From contig CM076268.1 in NCBI GenBank assembly GCA_038380795.1, positions 30,327,501 through 30,391,500 of the forward strand: DNA of 64,000 bases, read 5' to 3'. This document shows, one piece after another, positions 1 to 12,600 of this stretch (position 1 is the stretch's first letter; each line of letters begins with the position of its first letter). The translations under genes were made by a program, and so were the position numbers. Below the pieces are notes generated by a model, which was not told where the DNA came from, did no database searches, and was given only the letters and a program-made list of their open reading frames with translations. Source of the DNA: Pyrocephalus nanus. Taxonomy: Eukaryota; Chordata; Aves; Passeriformes; Tyrannidae.

Positions 1-2472
1 TAAGGCTTATTTTTGAGGTACACTCTAATCATAACGCTCTGGAAAATTAGAACACACACCTCTGATTGTAGTTTTCCCGTAGCAAACTGTGTGACCTTTT
101 CCTTGCTGCCCTCCTGCACCTTTATTTCAGAAATTGTGCAAGAACAGGAAAAGCAAGAGTTGATGAAAAGGGAATGGGAATGAGCACCCCAGTAGTCAAA
201 GAGCAGAAGGAAGACTTGCCACCACTTAACTCTAAAGATAAATGAGACAGAAGGGTTGGGAAAGGCTAAATATGGAGAAAGCACAGCTGCCAAGAAAGGA
301 AGTATCTAAAGGGAACAGGAAGGCAGTCATGGAAATACCCATTTCAGGACACCTACTTTTAGGATGGACAGGTGGCATAACTCACTGGAATCCCAGACCC
401 AGTTAAGTTTTCACCTGGCTCAAGAGTTTATGCCCAAGCACCATTTGTTTATCTAATGCTTCTTAGTTAACTCAGTAATGCTTTCCAAATACATCTTCAT
501 GGGCCTTTCAGGGACTCATCTTCTGAATCAAAAGAATAAATTTAAAACCTTGCCACAACAAACTGTGAAAAGAAGGGCATAATTCTACCAAGATCAGAAA
601 AAAATAATTGCTATTGGGACATCCTGGGCCAAGCCTGTGTTTGACACCGACATGTAAACAGCCTTAATGCGCACTTGTCACGAGGGACACGCTTCTGCCT
701 GCACGTCCAAGCCACCTCAACAATTCCAACAGCACAAGGAAAAAATTAGAGGGAGACGCCGCTTCCTGCAGGCTTAGGAAGCTGTAGCCCCTCCATATTG
801 AAGCTTTAAGGTTTGCAGTCACACCCTGGTGCTGCCTGCAGCTCGTGTGGCCAAGGCTCGAGGCACAGGAGGGCAGACCTCGCCACTGCCTCGCGAGACA
901 TCGGCTGAGCGCGGTGCCGCTGGGTCCCGTGCTCAGAGATGTAAACATGTCCAACTGCTTCCTCCACCCGCCTCCCCCGAGACCAGGGGCACTGCTCCAG
1001 CCAACTGAGGGTGCATTTGGACAGGGCAGCTGAGGCCTCCTGCCCACAGAGAGTATCACCTTGAGTAGGTGAAGATGCAGGCAGACCATCACCAGCCATT
1101 GCTGGAATAGCAGCTGAGGCTCCAAAGTTTGCTTAATCCTCAATCCCCTCAGCTGCTCTGTCTTGTTGGCTGTTGGGTTGGTCCTATATGATCTATATGA
1201 GCTTAAACCCTAAAAGTGGCATGTGCTATGTATCTATAGCTAGATGGCTGGACACCATAAAAACAATGTGTATAACACAGTAAAAACATAACAGTCAAAA
1301 TTTAAAAGCCACTCTAGAATTTAGTTGTAGATTTATCTTCTAGTCCTGAGGCAACCTATCACGCCTAACAGAAACATTTTGTGTGTCAGGAAGGTATCCT
1401 AATTTACCATTAAAAGCGATTTCAATTATATTTTTCCATGCTTCCTTCCAAAGCTGCTCTTTGCAATTCTGGGAGAATAGAAGGGCCAACGTGGTTTAAT
1501 TTGCTTTTTCATCAATCTTTACTGAATCCTTCACCAGGGAAATGGATTAAGTATGAGGCTGTCATACACCTTCATATGGTAGGAAGGCAAACACATGCTC
1601 AGAAAATAAAGGGTGGGAGTCTCAATATATTCTCTGCAACAATGATAAATATTTCAGATGTCTTTTTCTACAATACTCAAGGAAATTCACATTGTAAATT
1701 AATATACTAAGTTAATAACTTAAAACAAGTTAGAAAAAGCTGAAGAAGTGCACTTCCTAGATTTAACAATCTGTTTCTTGAGTGTAAACACATGAAAATC
1801 ATCCATTTCCAAGTGGGAGGGGGAAATTACATGGATATCAGGAAAGCAAAAAATGGCAACATAGAAGGTAATAATAAAATTTGCCTTCTTAAGTAGTTTC
1901 AGGCAAAAGGCTTTCGCCATAACATAAATTAGTGCCACTGAAATTGGAATTTCATTCCGGAATTTGATTTAACCACAATATTTCTGAGCCCCAAAAATAT
2001 ATAAAACTGATCCAAGTGACATACAGCAAAACCCATAGTTTTTACAAGATAAAGGCTTATTGTAAACTTGCTTTTCTTATCCAAGTCCATAATATTCATT
2101 TACATGAGCACATGTTGATTATCAGTCTCACCTTTAAAAAAAGGCTTAATTCAGATACCTGTTTACTTGTAATCCTGTGTTTGGAATAACCTAGGAAAAG
2201 TATAACAACGTTGAAATTCCATGGCTAACATATATTTAAACACTGGAATACTGACATAATGCAAAACCACCGAGTTGCAATGGCAATACTGATTCCAGCA
2301 AGGAACACACCCATCAGCATCTAGCATAAACAAAATCATCCTGATTCTACCAGCACCCCTATTTTAAAGAAATTATCAAACCAAAGCCCCCTCCACACCC
2401 AGAAGCAAACAGCTCCAACACAAAATGACTCAAAACCAGCATTACAGCATGATTGTCTGTACAGGGAGTTAC
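1..2472 (-). other. ANK3 intron downstream of the inner first exon (partial)
   Basis: The region is AT-rich, non-coding sequence running off the left edge. Apart from the donor at 2471-2472, I see no exon, RNA gene or recognisable mobile element. A somewhat GC-richer patch at 830-1040 has open frames on both strands but no other sign of coding. Confidence 0.7.
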
Positions 2473-2535
2473 CTTTTTTCCTTTCTTTTTCCTGTGAGCT
2501 GGTTTAGCATTTTTCTCCTTTGCTTCCTCACTCAT
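2473..2535 (-). CDS. ANK3: Inner alternative first coding exon, ankyrin-G (ANK3), MSEE-type N-terminus
   Basis: This minus-strand exon encodes 21 residues, beginning MSEEAKEKNAKPAHR and ending in a lysine-rich tail (KKKGKK). The start is fixed by an in-frame TGA at 2539-2541, only two codons upstream of the ATG at 2533-2535. The exon ends at donor AAG|GTAACT (GT at 2472-2471), in phase 0. From memory, human ANK3 has an alternative N-terminus that is the same length and differs only at residue 5 (Pro) and residue 17 (Arg), and it joins directly to the segment that opens the ankyrin-repeat domain. The highly basic leader has no signal peptide or membrane segment, which suits a cytosolic membrane-skeleton adaptor. 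No convincing acceptor is seen just upstream, and the flanking DNA is CpG-enriched, so I read it as a first exon with its own promoter. The ankyrin-repeat exons are not in the window. Confidence 0.86.
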
Positions 2536-3060
2536 TTTTCAGCAGGTAAATATACAGGGGAGGGGGAATAAAAGAGATCACTGCTTGTATTCCAACATGC
2601 AAAGCCACTGCGAGTATTCACAGCACTGAAACCAAAGTCCATCTGCTGACGTTTCTCAGACAAGTAACAGAATAACTGCTGTGTAAAGGCAGTCTCTGCT
2701 CCTCCTGCACAGCCTGGAATCGCTCATAGCCTCGCTCAGTTTTCCCCAGCGAGGAACCGGGTGTTCTCACATCAGTCCGATCCCTCTAAAGAAGAGAAAA
2801 GGCGTTTTCCTCTCTAATTCTTCACCAGTCTTTACTCCCGAGATAAGATCTTGGCAATGCTTTCTAGCGCGGTCATCCACAGCGCTTCCAGGCTCTTAAA
2901 TGGAGTTGATGAGCCACACAGAAATTAGCTGCAGACACCGACAGGTCTCAGAGTCGTTCACCAGCGGATGATTTGCCGTTTCTCACAGACAGAGAGAGCG
3001 AGCCTGAATCGCTCGGGCTGCCGGTCGCGTACAATACCGACATGTGTTGAATGCATCAGG
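2536..3060 (-). promoter_or_regulatory. Promoter and 5' leader of the inner ANK3 first exon
   Basis: This stretch upstream of the MSEE exon is clearly enriched in CpG compared with its surroundings, especially 2720-3045. On the minus strand it has CCATTTAAGA at 2894-2903, a 9/10 match to a CArg box (SRF site) and also TATA-like. It also has GTATATTTAC at 2546-2555, whose eight-base core fits a MEF2 site. An E-box-type CAGATG lies near 2640. The leader would contain several upstream ATGs if transcription starts near 2870. The extent and the start site are inferred. Confidence 0.6.
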
Positions 3061-6000
3061 GCATACCAGAAAAGGAAGCCTCCAAGAGTGATAAAAGATC
3101 AGGTTACTGGATCTTAAAGCCACTCCCAGGCAGATTCAAACAATAAAAGGCACAACGCGCTGCTGAAGAAATTGCTAGATGAGATGTTTATGCCTCCAAC
3201 AGCTCCATATCCCCATCCGAGGGACCTGAAAATTGCCACTCGGAACAGTAAGCTTTGTGAGATTAATTATTCATCTCATAAAAGCAGCAACAGTATTTCA
3301 GCAAAACACAAATTTACAACTATTGCTGCCTGTGCGAGCTCGCTCCTCCCTTGTACGCCTGTTCTGTGCCAGGATTTGCACGGTCCCTGCTCATGCAGCT
3401 CTCACAGGAGCGTTACGTGCCTCATGTATGTGCACGACTAGCAAGTCACAGATCATGTTTCCACATGCTGTGACCTACTCCACAGAATGCTTTGGCTACT
3501 TCCCCACAAGTCTCATGGAAAATAAATCAGGGGAGGTCAGAGACTTCATAGCAGTAATTCCTTCGCCCCTCTGTACCCATTAAGACATTACACACAACCC
3601 ACACGTTACCAACAGCCATGACAGCAGTCATTCAAGACGTGCCTGAATCACATCCTTGCCACGTTTCAGGCTGTGCACCTCTGTAGGTACATCTACAGAT
3701 TCTTACATTGACTCTTAGGATCCCCCTCAGGGAAGGTGAGAGTGTGGAACAGGTAGCAGACATCATGCAACAGCCCCATCCACTGTACTCATACTGCAGA
3801 CCTGAGATAGCAAAACACTAATTTGCCCATTTTTGAGGCAAATCAGTCACAGCAGAGGTGGCAAGGGACAACCAGAGGGTGTGTTGTTGTTGTTGCTTTG
3901 TTGGGGGGATATGGGGGAGTGGTGTTTGGCTTTTTTTGTTTGTATATTGGGGATTTTTTAAACAGGAAACCACCAATTAATAGATGCATTTCTGGGGGGA
4001 GGGGGGAGGGTGAGGTTCATATCAGGATCCTCCTGCCTCGCCTCTTTTCGGATATTCTCACCCTCCACCCTCATTTCAGCAGCATTTCACTCACGACAAC
4101 CAACACGCACACCACAGCCTAAGAAAAGAAGAAGATGTAATGCACTGATTCATAATGCTATTTGCCTCAAAGCCTTCTCCTTGGATCATTCCCTACAAAT
4201 GAATTTTAGTGAGCAACCACAACAGCACCATCACTTGGGAGCTGTTTTCTCTGTGCTGGCAACAACTCCTTGTGCTCGCCATCCTCACCAGCTGGAAACA
4301 AACTGGCACCACCCGACCCCGGGGCTCCAAACCGGGGAGATAATTCCCCACATCAGCCTGATAAGGCTGGCGTTCTGAGGAAGAGTATCTCATACAGTGC
4401 AGGGTGTAAACAAACACTATCAAAACACTACTGGCATATGAATACCTAGAATCTTCACTTAAGTCACTGGCAAAGGATTAAATTTGTACTTCTAGGCAGT
4501 ATTTTGATATAGAACACAAATGCTGTTGGTAATGCACGAGCCCAGGAATTTAATTTTCATAGGCAGCTTGTTTTTAATGGCCATCTTGGAGAATGAGAAA
4601 GCACACCAGCCTTTCCCAATTTCACACTTTTTGTAGTTTATGTTACAAACTAAAGTGCTCTCTGCTGGTTAACAGTGGGTAAAACAATGCTTAAACAATC
4701 AAAACACCAACCTATCCTGAATGCACATGCAAAGCAAACCTCCTCTCTTCAAGACTATTTTTATGCTATGTGTTCATCCCCCTGGACAACACATTGTTTT
4801 CTGAAATAAGTCCAAATAGATAAAGTTCAATTCCAATTAACTGTGTCTTCTAAAAACAAGTTAAGGCTTGGATCCATTAAACTGCCTAGCTAAAAGAAAG
4901 CCTCTATTTTACGGCATGCTTAGCTAATTGTATGCATATGAAGTAATTTTGTATTACTTTTTAAATTAAAAGTTTATCAACAGTCATGCTTCTTCAGGAA
5001 TAAAAAAAAGAAAAGAAAAAAAAAAAAAAGCCTCTTTCCAGAGCAACTTGTTGGCTGTTAGACACTGATACATTGAAACCAATCCCTGAGCTCAGGTATG
5101 CCAATGGAGGAATATCACAGGTTCCCACTGAACTTTGGTTAATCAACTGGGTAGCTCTAAGTCCAGCCCATGAGATGAAAACTGGGTTTATTAGGTTTTC
5201 TCATCCTGTCCCTAACTCAGAGCACCAATGGTTCAATACTTTCACTGCTACCTAGTTCAGAACCCCTTTAATTTTTCATGTTTTCTCTCTCATTTTCACA
5301 AAAATGAGTAATCTCCCAAGCACTGGTATATTTAGAACATGAAGGAAAAATCCAGATAAGCAATAGAAGAATTTTATAGTCACAAGATGCTCAGAGAGGT
5401 AGGAAAAGCTCTCACACTCCTCTCTCCCCATATTGCTCAGCTAACCATAGCAACCCTGCTGAAAAGAAATGTAATGAATCTCTCTTCTACCACTTGAAAT
5501 AATCATTCATCAGTCAACATTTAGACACTTTTATGAGGTCTTGTTTCTTCATTTACTCCTAACCTGAAAAGATTTGCCAAGCTCTCGTACTGCAGGTAAG
5601 AAGGCAGAAGAGGCAGCTAAGTACTAGATGTAAGAGTACTTAACAGAAATACATAACAGATTTCTTACAAAAGGCTTCTGGAAAAAGAAATATTTTTTCT
5701 TCTTCAAATTGTGCCTTTCAACTTTATTCCTCCGCAGAGCCCACAAATTATCTTTGATAGTACCACTGCTATCAAATGACTGCTGACATCAGTCCATCTC
5801 TAAATTGTACTGTGGAAATTATTCAGATTAACCTTCTTCCATCCCCGGGCTTTTAGTATGCTCAGTGTAACTCTGTGCATTTAAATTACAAAGGTAACTG
5901 AAGTAGAAGGAGAAAAGTAAAGCAAAACTGACTGAAAAAAAATAAGATTTTCAAACATTCAAGAAAAGTCTCTTATGCACGTTAAAGTGCTGCCACAACA

Positions 6001-6525
6001 CAAAACCTAAATTTAAATATATATATATTAAGGAAATAATAGAAATCAAGAAAGATTTAAAGTTTTAGAAGTGAGCTTAAAGATTAAAAAAAAGCAAATG
6101 AAACTAAGACAGAGCAAATACCAATGCAGAATCACCTTAAAATATGCTAAAGAAGCATTGGTATTCAGAAAGGATATATGCTTAAATGCACTGCAACACT
6201 GCTATAAGCAAACACAGCAGTTCAATAAATTACCAATTACAGTTACAATCCACTTTCTAAGTGGTCCTTGCTCACAGAAACGTTTTCATCCTTCTAACAT
6301 TCACAAAAGTTATTCCTTTGTGGAAGTGCACGGTAGGGTTTGGTAAGCAGACCAGCATGAGGATATGCAACTCTTTGCAATCACACAGCTCCTTGAAGAA
6401 CTGTGCTTTAAAATCCCTATATTATTGATGAGCACACACACGCTGCTCCCTCTAACTCGCTGCTTAGTTACAGTGGTGTCTATAAGTGAACTTTCACAAC
6501 CTCGTAGATACATATCAGTTCTAGG

Positions 6526-6650
6526 ACAGTTCTATTTTTAAATCAAAATAACTCGCATAAGAGGACAAGAGGATAGGGCCAAGTTCTGTCTATCAGTACA
6601 GTTCTATTTATAAATTGGAGTGACTTGCATGCAAGAAGCAAGGGGGACAC
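6526..6650. repeat. Diverged tandem duplication, about 72 bp period
   Basis: Two copies begin with the same ACAGTTCTATTT at 6526 and 6598. They continue with matching blocks: TAAAT, then TAACTCGCAT versus TGACTTGCAT, then AAGAGGACAAGAGG versus CAAGAAGCAAGGGGG. The copies have drifted apart, so the event is old. No function is suggested by the sequence. Confidence 0.5.
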
Positions 6651-9600
6651 AACTTGTTATTGGTAACCTGTTTTGTAACTGCGTGCAATGGGTTTTAAAA
6701 AGAACGGCTACGACAGTCACTTGCTTTACCAAAACAACATCCAAATCCAAAGAGCCAAACAACTCCAAGGTTTAATCACAGGACTAAGAGTGTGGAGAAA
6801 GCAGGGCAGCTAAAAAGCCAGCTTGCTCCTAAAATATGTAGAAACCCACAAGCTTAATTTAACAAAAACTTGTGGCATTCAATGTTTACTGCAAGATCAC
6901 TTTGCAGATGGACTGCTTAGTACTTCCTCTTGCATCTCAAGCAATATCCCGTGCTATAATAAGCCAAAATTCAAGGTTAAACCAAGTATTACCTAGACAG
7001 GAATGGAATTTGTGCTGAGAGGGTGGAAGGCAATTTAACTCATCTTCTTTATGTAACAAAATACAAACCAAAAGTCATACCCCCTTTTATGTACAATTTT
7101 TAAATTCCTTTCAAACATGAAAATAAGAATTTTGTGAAGTTGTTAAAAGCTAAGAAAAAAAGGTTTTAAGCTCAGTCTCGATTCCTTTTCAAATTCCACA
7201 ATTTGAGTAAAATAGCAGTTTAAAAAAATGACAACTCAAGCATTGGCATTACTGACTTCATTAACTTATACTGGGCACCTAACACAGCCTATTTACCAAT
7301 CTGCTCTTGGGTGGATATGTGAAGGGGTCCACTATGCCATGCCAATAAAAAACCAACCCAAAACACACTTATCTTCAGGCTAAGAGTAAGAGAATAGGAT
7401 GGTGTCTACCACTTAGTAACTGTGCCTGCTTATTGGCATGGTCCACTACTCAACTACCAACATGAAGATTTTCTTGGCCTAAAACCCCGTGCTATAGGTT
7501 AGAGTCGCCCAAATCTATCTCCTCACTCCATCGAAATGGAGGTGTGTCATCAATTCAGACCTAGAACAGTATTCTAGAGTAGAAACAGAAATCAACCCAA
7601 ACTGTGAATTAAAGAGAAGCAATGGCAAAGCAACCGATGTTTTAATTCAGGTTAACAAGTTAAAATTAATTGTTTTTATTAAGTCCAGGGACGAGCATGA
7701 GATGCTAATGTGAATCCAAACCAGTCTGTCTTGTCTTCACAATTATTTTAACATATGTTAGCTAACTGCATTTAGGAGCCTCGAGGACAAACATATCCCT
7801 TGAGGAGGGAACTGCAGGGAGTCTGGGAGTGAAGCCCAGAGTGGCTGGAAAGTTACTCCTAGGGAGAAAGAAAGCTAAGAGATTAAATTCCTTTCCTCAC
7901 TCCCTTAAGGGGGTAAATGAGCTTGCCTTAAAACATCCCCCAGACCTGAATTTTTTAAGAACTCCAGTTCATTAACAAGTGAATACCAAGCCAAAAATTA
8001 GGTAAGGAATAAAGAATCACACCATAAAAATCCTACAAAATTTGTTAGTTCATTTAAAGTTAATTCTCTGCCAACTGTGTTGTTGAAAACAGTTACACAA
8101 AGGGAACATAATTTATATCCAAGCTCTAGAAATTCTTATTTACCAGCTCAGATACTTTATGAAAGATTCTGGGTTTGATTTCATTCCTTCAGTGCTTTGC
8201 AAAATCTTTTTTTTCTTTCTTCCCCCAAAGTGTTATTTTCTAAATGTTCTTTTGAGTTTAAGCCTAGAAAAAGAGACCACTTTGCTAAGCTAACATAGCA
8301 GGTTTTAACATTAAGCACACATATTTTTGAGAGACAAATCTTGTAGAGCGAGGATGGGAGTGAGCAGCCTATGCTGGACAAACCTCCACAGGACCAGAGC
8401 GTGGGGCAGAGAAGCTCCACCCTACAAAGCAATACTTCAGACTGATTATTTCAGTGTCCCTTTCCATCAGTACCTTGGCAGGATTTGGAGGTTTCCCTGC
8501 CAGCACTGCACACTGGGTGCTTCCCATGTTGACATCTGGGATACAAGAGGACACAACCCAGGCTGGTTTTCACGGGCTGTGTAGCAGCACCATGGCCAGG
8601 GGCAGGTGGGTGTCACCTCGCCAAGGTGTTCCCTTCACTGGGAGCCATCAGACCAGCTGGCCAGGGCTCCTGGCATTACAGGCCTTCCCCGGTGTGTTTA
8701 TCAAACAGCAGTACCCCAGAACAGCTCATCCCTGTGGTGTCTCTTAAATCCAGCCTGATTTGAACCCCATTAAGACGAGTACATGGGGCAATGGAAGGTA
8801 AGAGCCAAGCAAACCCCCCCCAGGTGCAGTGCAGCCCCTTTATTCCCCAGCAAGAGGCTGATTTCGACAAGCACAGGGAAAAGGACAGAAGCTTCCCAAG
8901 CCAGGGAATTGGTATGAGCCTTCATGACAGATTATTCGCAAATTCACTGAACTAGCAAGTGCTGAGCAACCCAAATTTAGCTTTGATTCTGAAGCCTCAG
9001 GCTGCAAGTTTTTTTCTAAGCCAGACACTCATCTGAATTTCCCTGGTGATCTCACAGCGGCAAGAAAAGCTGTTCTTTTAAACACGGGGGAAAAAAGTTA
9101 TGTTGGAGCAACTCTGCTCTGGGACCACATCTGGAGCATAACAACACAGTAAGAGTATGGAACAGCTTTTCTTTCTCCCTAATTAGACAGAAAAATGTGC
9201 TCCGTGACATTTTGGTTAGGTGACAATTTCCTCCTCTCTTACCTTTTATTTTAAACCATAATATCACAAGTACCCACTGTAAACACCAATTTAAAACTGC
9301 AAGAAAAGCATTAAGTCACAGCACTAACTGGAAAATGCTTAACATTAAAATCTGAAGTTTCAACTGAGGAATAAAACCAAAAATTATTTCTAGTCTGATG
9401 ACTACTATGCCTAACAGTTCCTTAAGTGTTTACTGGAGCTGATGTTTAACAGTCCTCTGCCCAAGTGCCTTTTAAATACAAACCCCCAAATTTGATTCCC
9501 CAATAAGATGCACTCTACACTGTTAACAGCTACTGTAACATTATCTATAAAAATCTGTTTATATTTACACATAGTTTTACTACAATATAGTCCTGAGGTA

Positions 9601-12600
9601 AATCAGTTTATAGAAGCTATCAAATTACAATTTCTGGCCTCCAGAGTGGAAATTTTGCTTAACATTTTTAAGTTATTTTGCATTCTGCAAAAAATATTAC
9701 CAATAAAGAAATATTTGGGGCAGGGGGAGAAAAGGGAGGGGGTCATTGCCACTCCTGCCTCTCGTACAATGTTTTCTCTGCTCCATGTTTTAGGAAGAAA
9801 AAAGTGTTAAAAAGTTAAGATATTTTCAAGAAAAGCAAAGGACTGGTTTGGATTTTGGTTTGGGTTTTTGTTTTTACATCTCTAATACCAAAAGCAGAAG
9901 GTTTTTTGGCCCAGCTACCACACATACAAAAATAGATGAAATGATGGCCACAATTATTTCCCAGAGCACCAGATGATGGGCCATATCCTATTTACATTCA
10001 AGGCTGTATGCTGGCCATGATTAGATTTCTCTCATTAGAAGATATGTGGATGGGAATAAATTCACAGATAATGGAGAGGCAAGGGAGATGAAATTGGAGG
10101 GAACGTGTAAGAGGTCAAACAGGAAAATGCATTATATCTGATCATCTGGTAATATAAAGAGAGAGACACTGTCAGATTTATTTTCTACCTGCCCCTGTGC
10201 CCATAATTTTTAGTGTCACAAAGACTTTCAGCATCTCATAGCAACAAATGTTTTTCACTCTGGTGTGATTTTTTTGTTTTGTTTTGTTTTTAATCTCACA
10301 TAAGCAGTAAAAGTAGTCTGAAGTTTCATTTCTTCCCAACATGACAATAAGGTTTTTCCTTAAAAAATGCCCAGATTTAGGAACAAACATCACGGGAATC
10401 ATATTAAGCTGCCCTAGATCAGTGCCTATCAATTAAAAATACTCACTTTTACTTACAATTAAGAAATCAATTTTTGAACAGCTCAAAAGGAACAACTTCC
10501 ATCTATAAAACCTGTCAGATATTTGCTTCAGACCTGAATCAAAATGAAGAGTTTTTTCCTACAATCTGTTGATCTATAACACTATAATAATGTAGAGCTC
10601 TGTGTCTAACACACATTATGAAGATTTAAAACAAATACCACCAGCAAATTCAATTTTTCTATGTCTATAGAACTTCCAAGAATCTTTTCAAACTAGAACT
10701 ACAAAAAAGATTCTCCATTAAAATGTATCATTAAAAACAAACAAAAAAAACCTACAAAACCAAACACAGATGAGCACATCCTAAAACTGCATTTTCTTTT
10801 AAACTCAGATTAAGAAATTAGGTCCATCAAGAAAAAAAAATATCAGAGAAGCACTTTGGGGGGGGAAGAGGCAGGTGTACATGATTCTATGCTTGTCCTG
10901 TTTCTGCAATAACAAATCAAATCTGTCAGAAAGAACACAGATTTTGCATCTTAGCCCAGGGCCAATTTGAATTTCTGGGCTGTTATTAAATTAGAATAGC
11001 TTTTTTAAAAAGGGAGATTTTTAACTTTTCATAAAATAAGCAGAAAAGACCATGTAATTTAGTAGTTAATTAATGAATACTCATAATGGATGCTAAGGCA
11101 ATTGGAAACAATACTTGACATGAGACATACAACACAACTGGATATAGCAGAAGGTATTAAGAGTATCCAAAACTTACAGCTTCATGCAATCAGCAGACTC
11201 CAAATCTGCTCCCTTCTATGTAATTCAATATAATTATTGCAATCAGTGAGGAAAAGTGAAAAAGAGTCTCTTTAATTCTTACTATCCAAATGTATTTCAC
11301 TAATTGGCAAGAAATTAATTTTTCCTAATTCATGACTGTTTTGCCCATGATGGTAACTGGCAAGGGATCTCCCCATCTTTACCTCTATCAGCAAACTTTT
11401 TCCTCTTAGTTTCTCCCCCTACCCTATTGAGGAGGAGTTGTGAGAGAGGGGCTGTGTGGGCATCTGGAGAGCACCAGCCTGGAACAGTCCCTGCTGCCTG
11501 GAACTCCTGAACAGGCCTTGTGATAAAAGCCAGTTACCTACACTGCATTATGCTCTGTGGAAGTGGACACGAGGAAGAAGGACTGACATTCTGAAGTTTC
11601 CATCATTAAGTATTAAATGATTTTGTAAATCAGGAAATCCCAAGGAAACAAAACAAAAAAAAAGAGAGACCCTCTGTATTTGGATGAATACAAAAACTGA
11701 AAGGAAAACCATCAGTGAAAGATGGCTATAGCCAACACATTCTCTTAACCCAAATATCTTTTCCTGTTGCTCTTACGAGCTGCAAGGGGAGTGGGAGAAA
11801 GAAGCCACCATTTAAATATCTACAATGTTCAGATGTACTTTGTCATTATGGCACAGACATCCTACATATGCAAAGCAATACTCAGTGTGCACTTAAGGCC
11901 TGGAGTTCCACATCTGCAACTTTTACAGTGGCACTGCAGAAATGCTTAAGTGAACCTGAGCAGCAGGAAAGGAAACACAGCTTTGTCTTCCTAAAACCAC
12001 GAAGCCTCCTGCATAGAAGACAGCAGAACCATTTGGAAGGATTCAAACCGTGCCCGTGTTGCAGCTGTGACAGGAGTCACAAAGCTGAAAGGGACACTGA
12101 GTGTGAGGGTATGGGAAAGGAGTTTCTGTGCACTGCACTTTTCATGTACAGCCTTGCCCTCTTCCAGAAATGCTGGCTTTCAAGCACTCCAATAACATGC
12201 TGAATGCAGAGCTGAAAGGGCTTCAAGAATAGAAACCATACACAGCAGGAGGTTGCAGAAAATGGTCCATGGGGGGAAAAAGGTTCTATGTTGGATCTTA
12301 TCTCACATTATCCATAAACAACAAATAAACCTGGTTGCTGCTGAACAGCTCTTTGTAATTATTCTGACTAATTTACATTCCAGATTAATTTATACCTTTA
12401 CAAACATGAAAAATATAGTAATTCCAATATAGAGGAAGAATTTCAAATCTACAAATGAGCACCACAGGATTCAAAGAACCTTGTAAATGACGCCAGAGGA
12501 TTAAAATACAAATGAAAGCATGTTCCCTGAATCCAAAAGTCCAGTTGTTATAACTCAGATATCTTCAAGAGGGTGGGATGAAGAAGATTAAGTCTATTTA

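Noticed and set aside
4657..4668. Second CTCF-like site on the minus strand (CCAGCAGAGAGC)
   Set aside because: One mismatch at an important core G and no supporting flank. It was kept only as a note in the intron entry.
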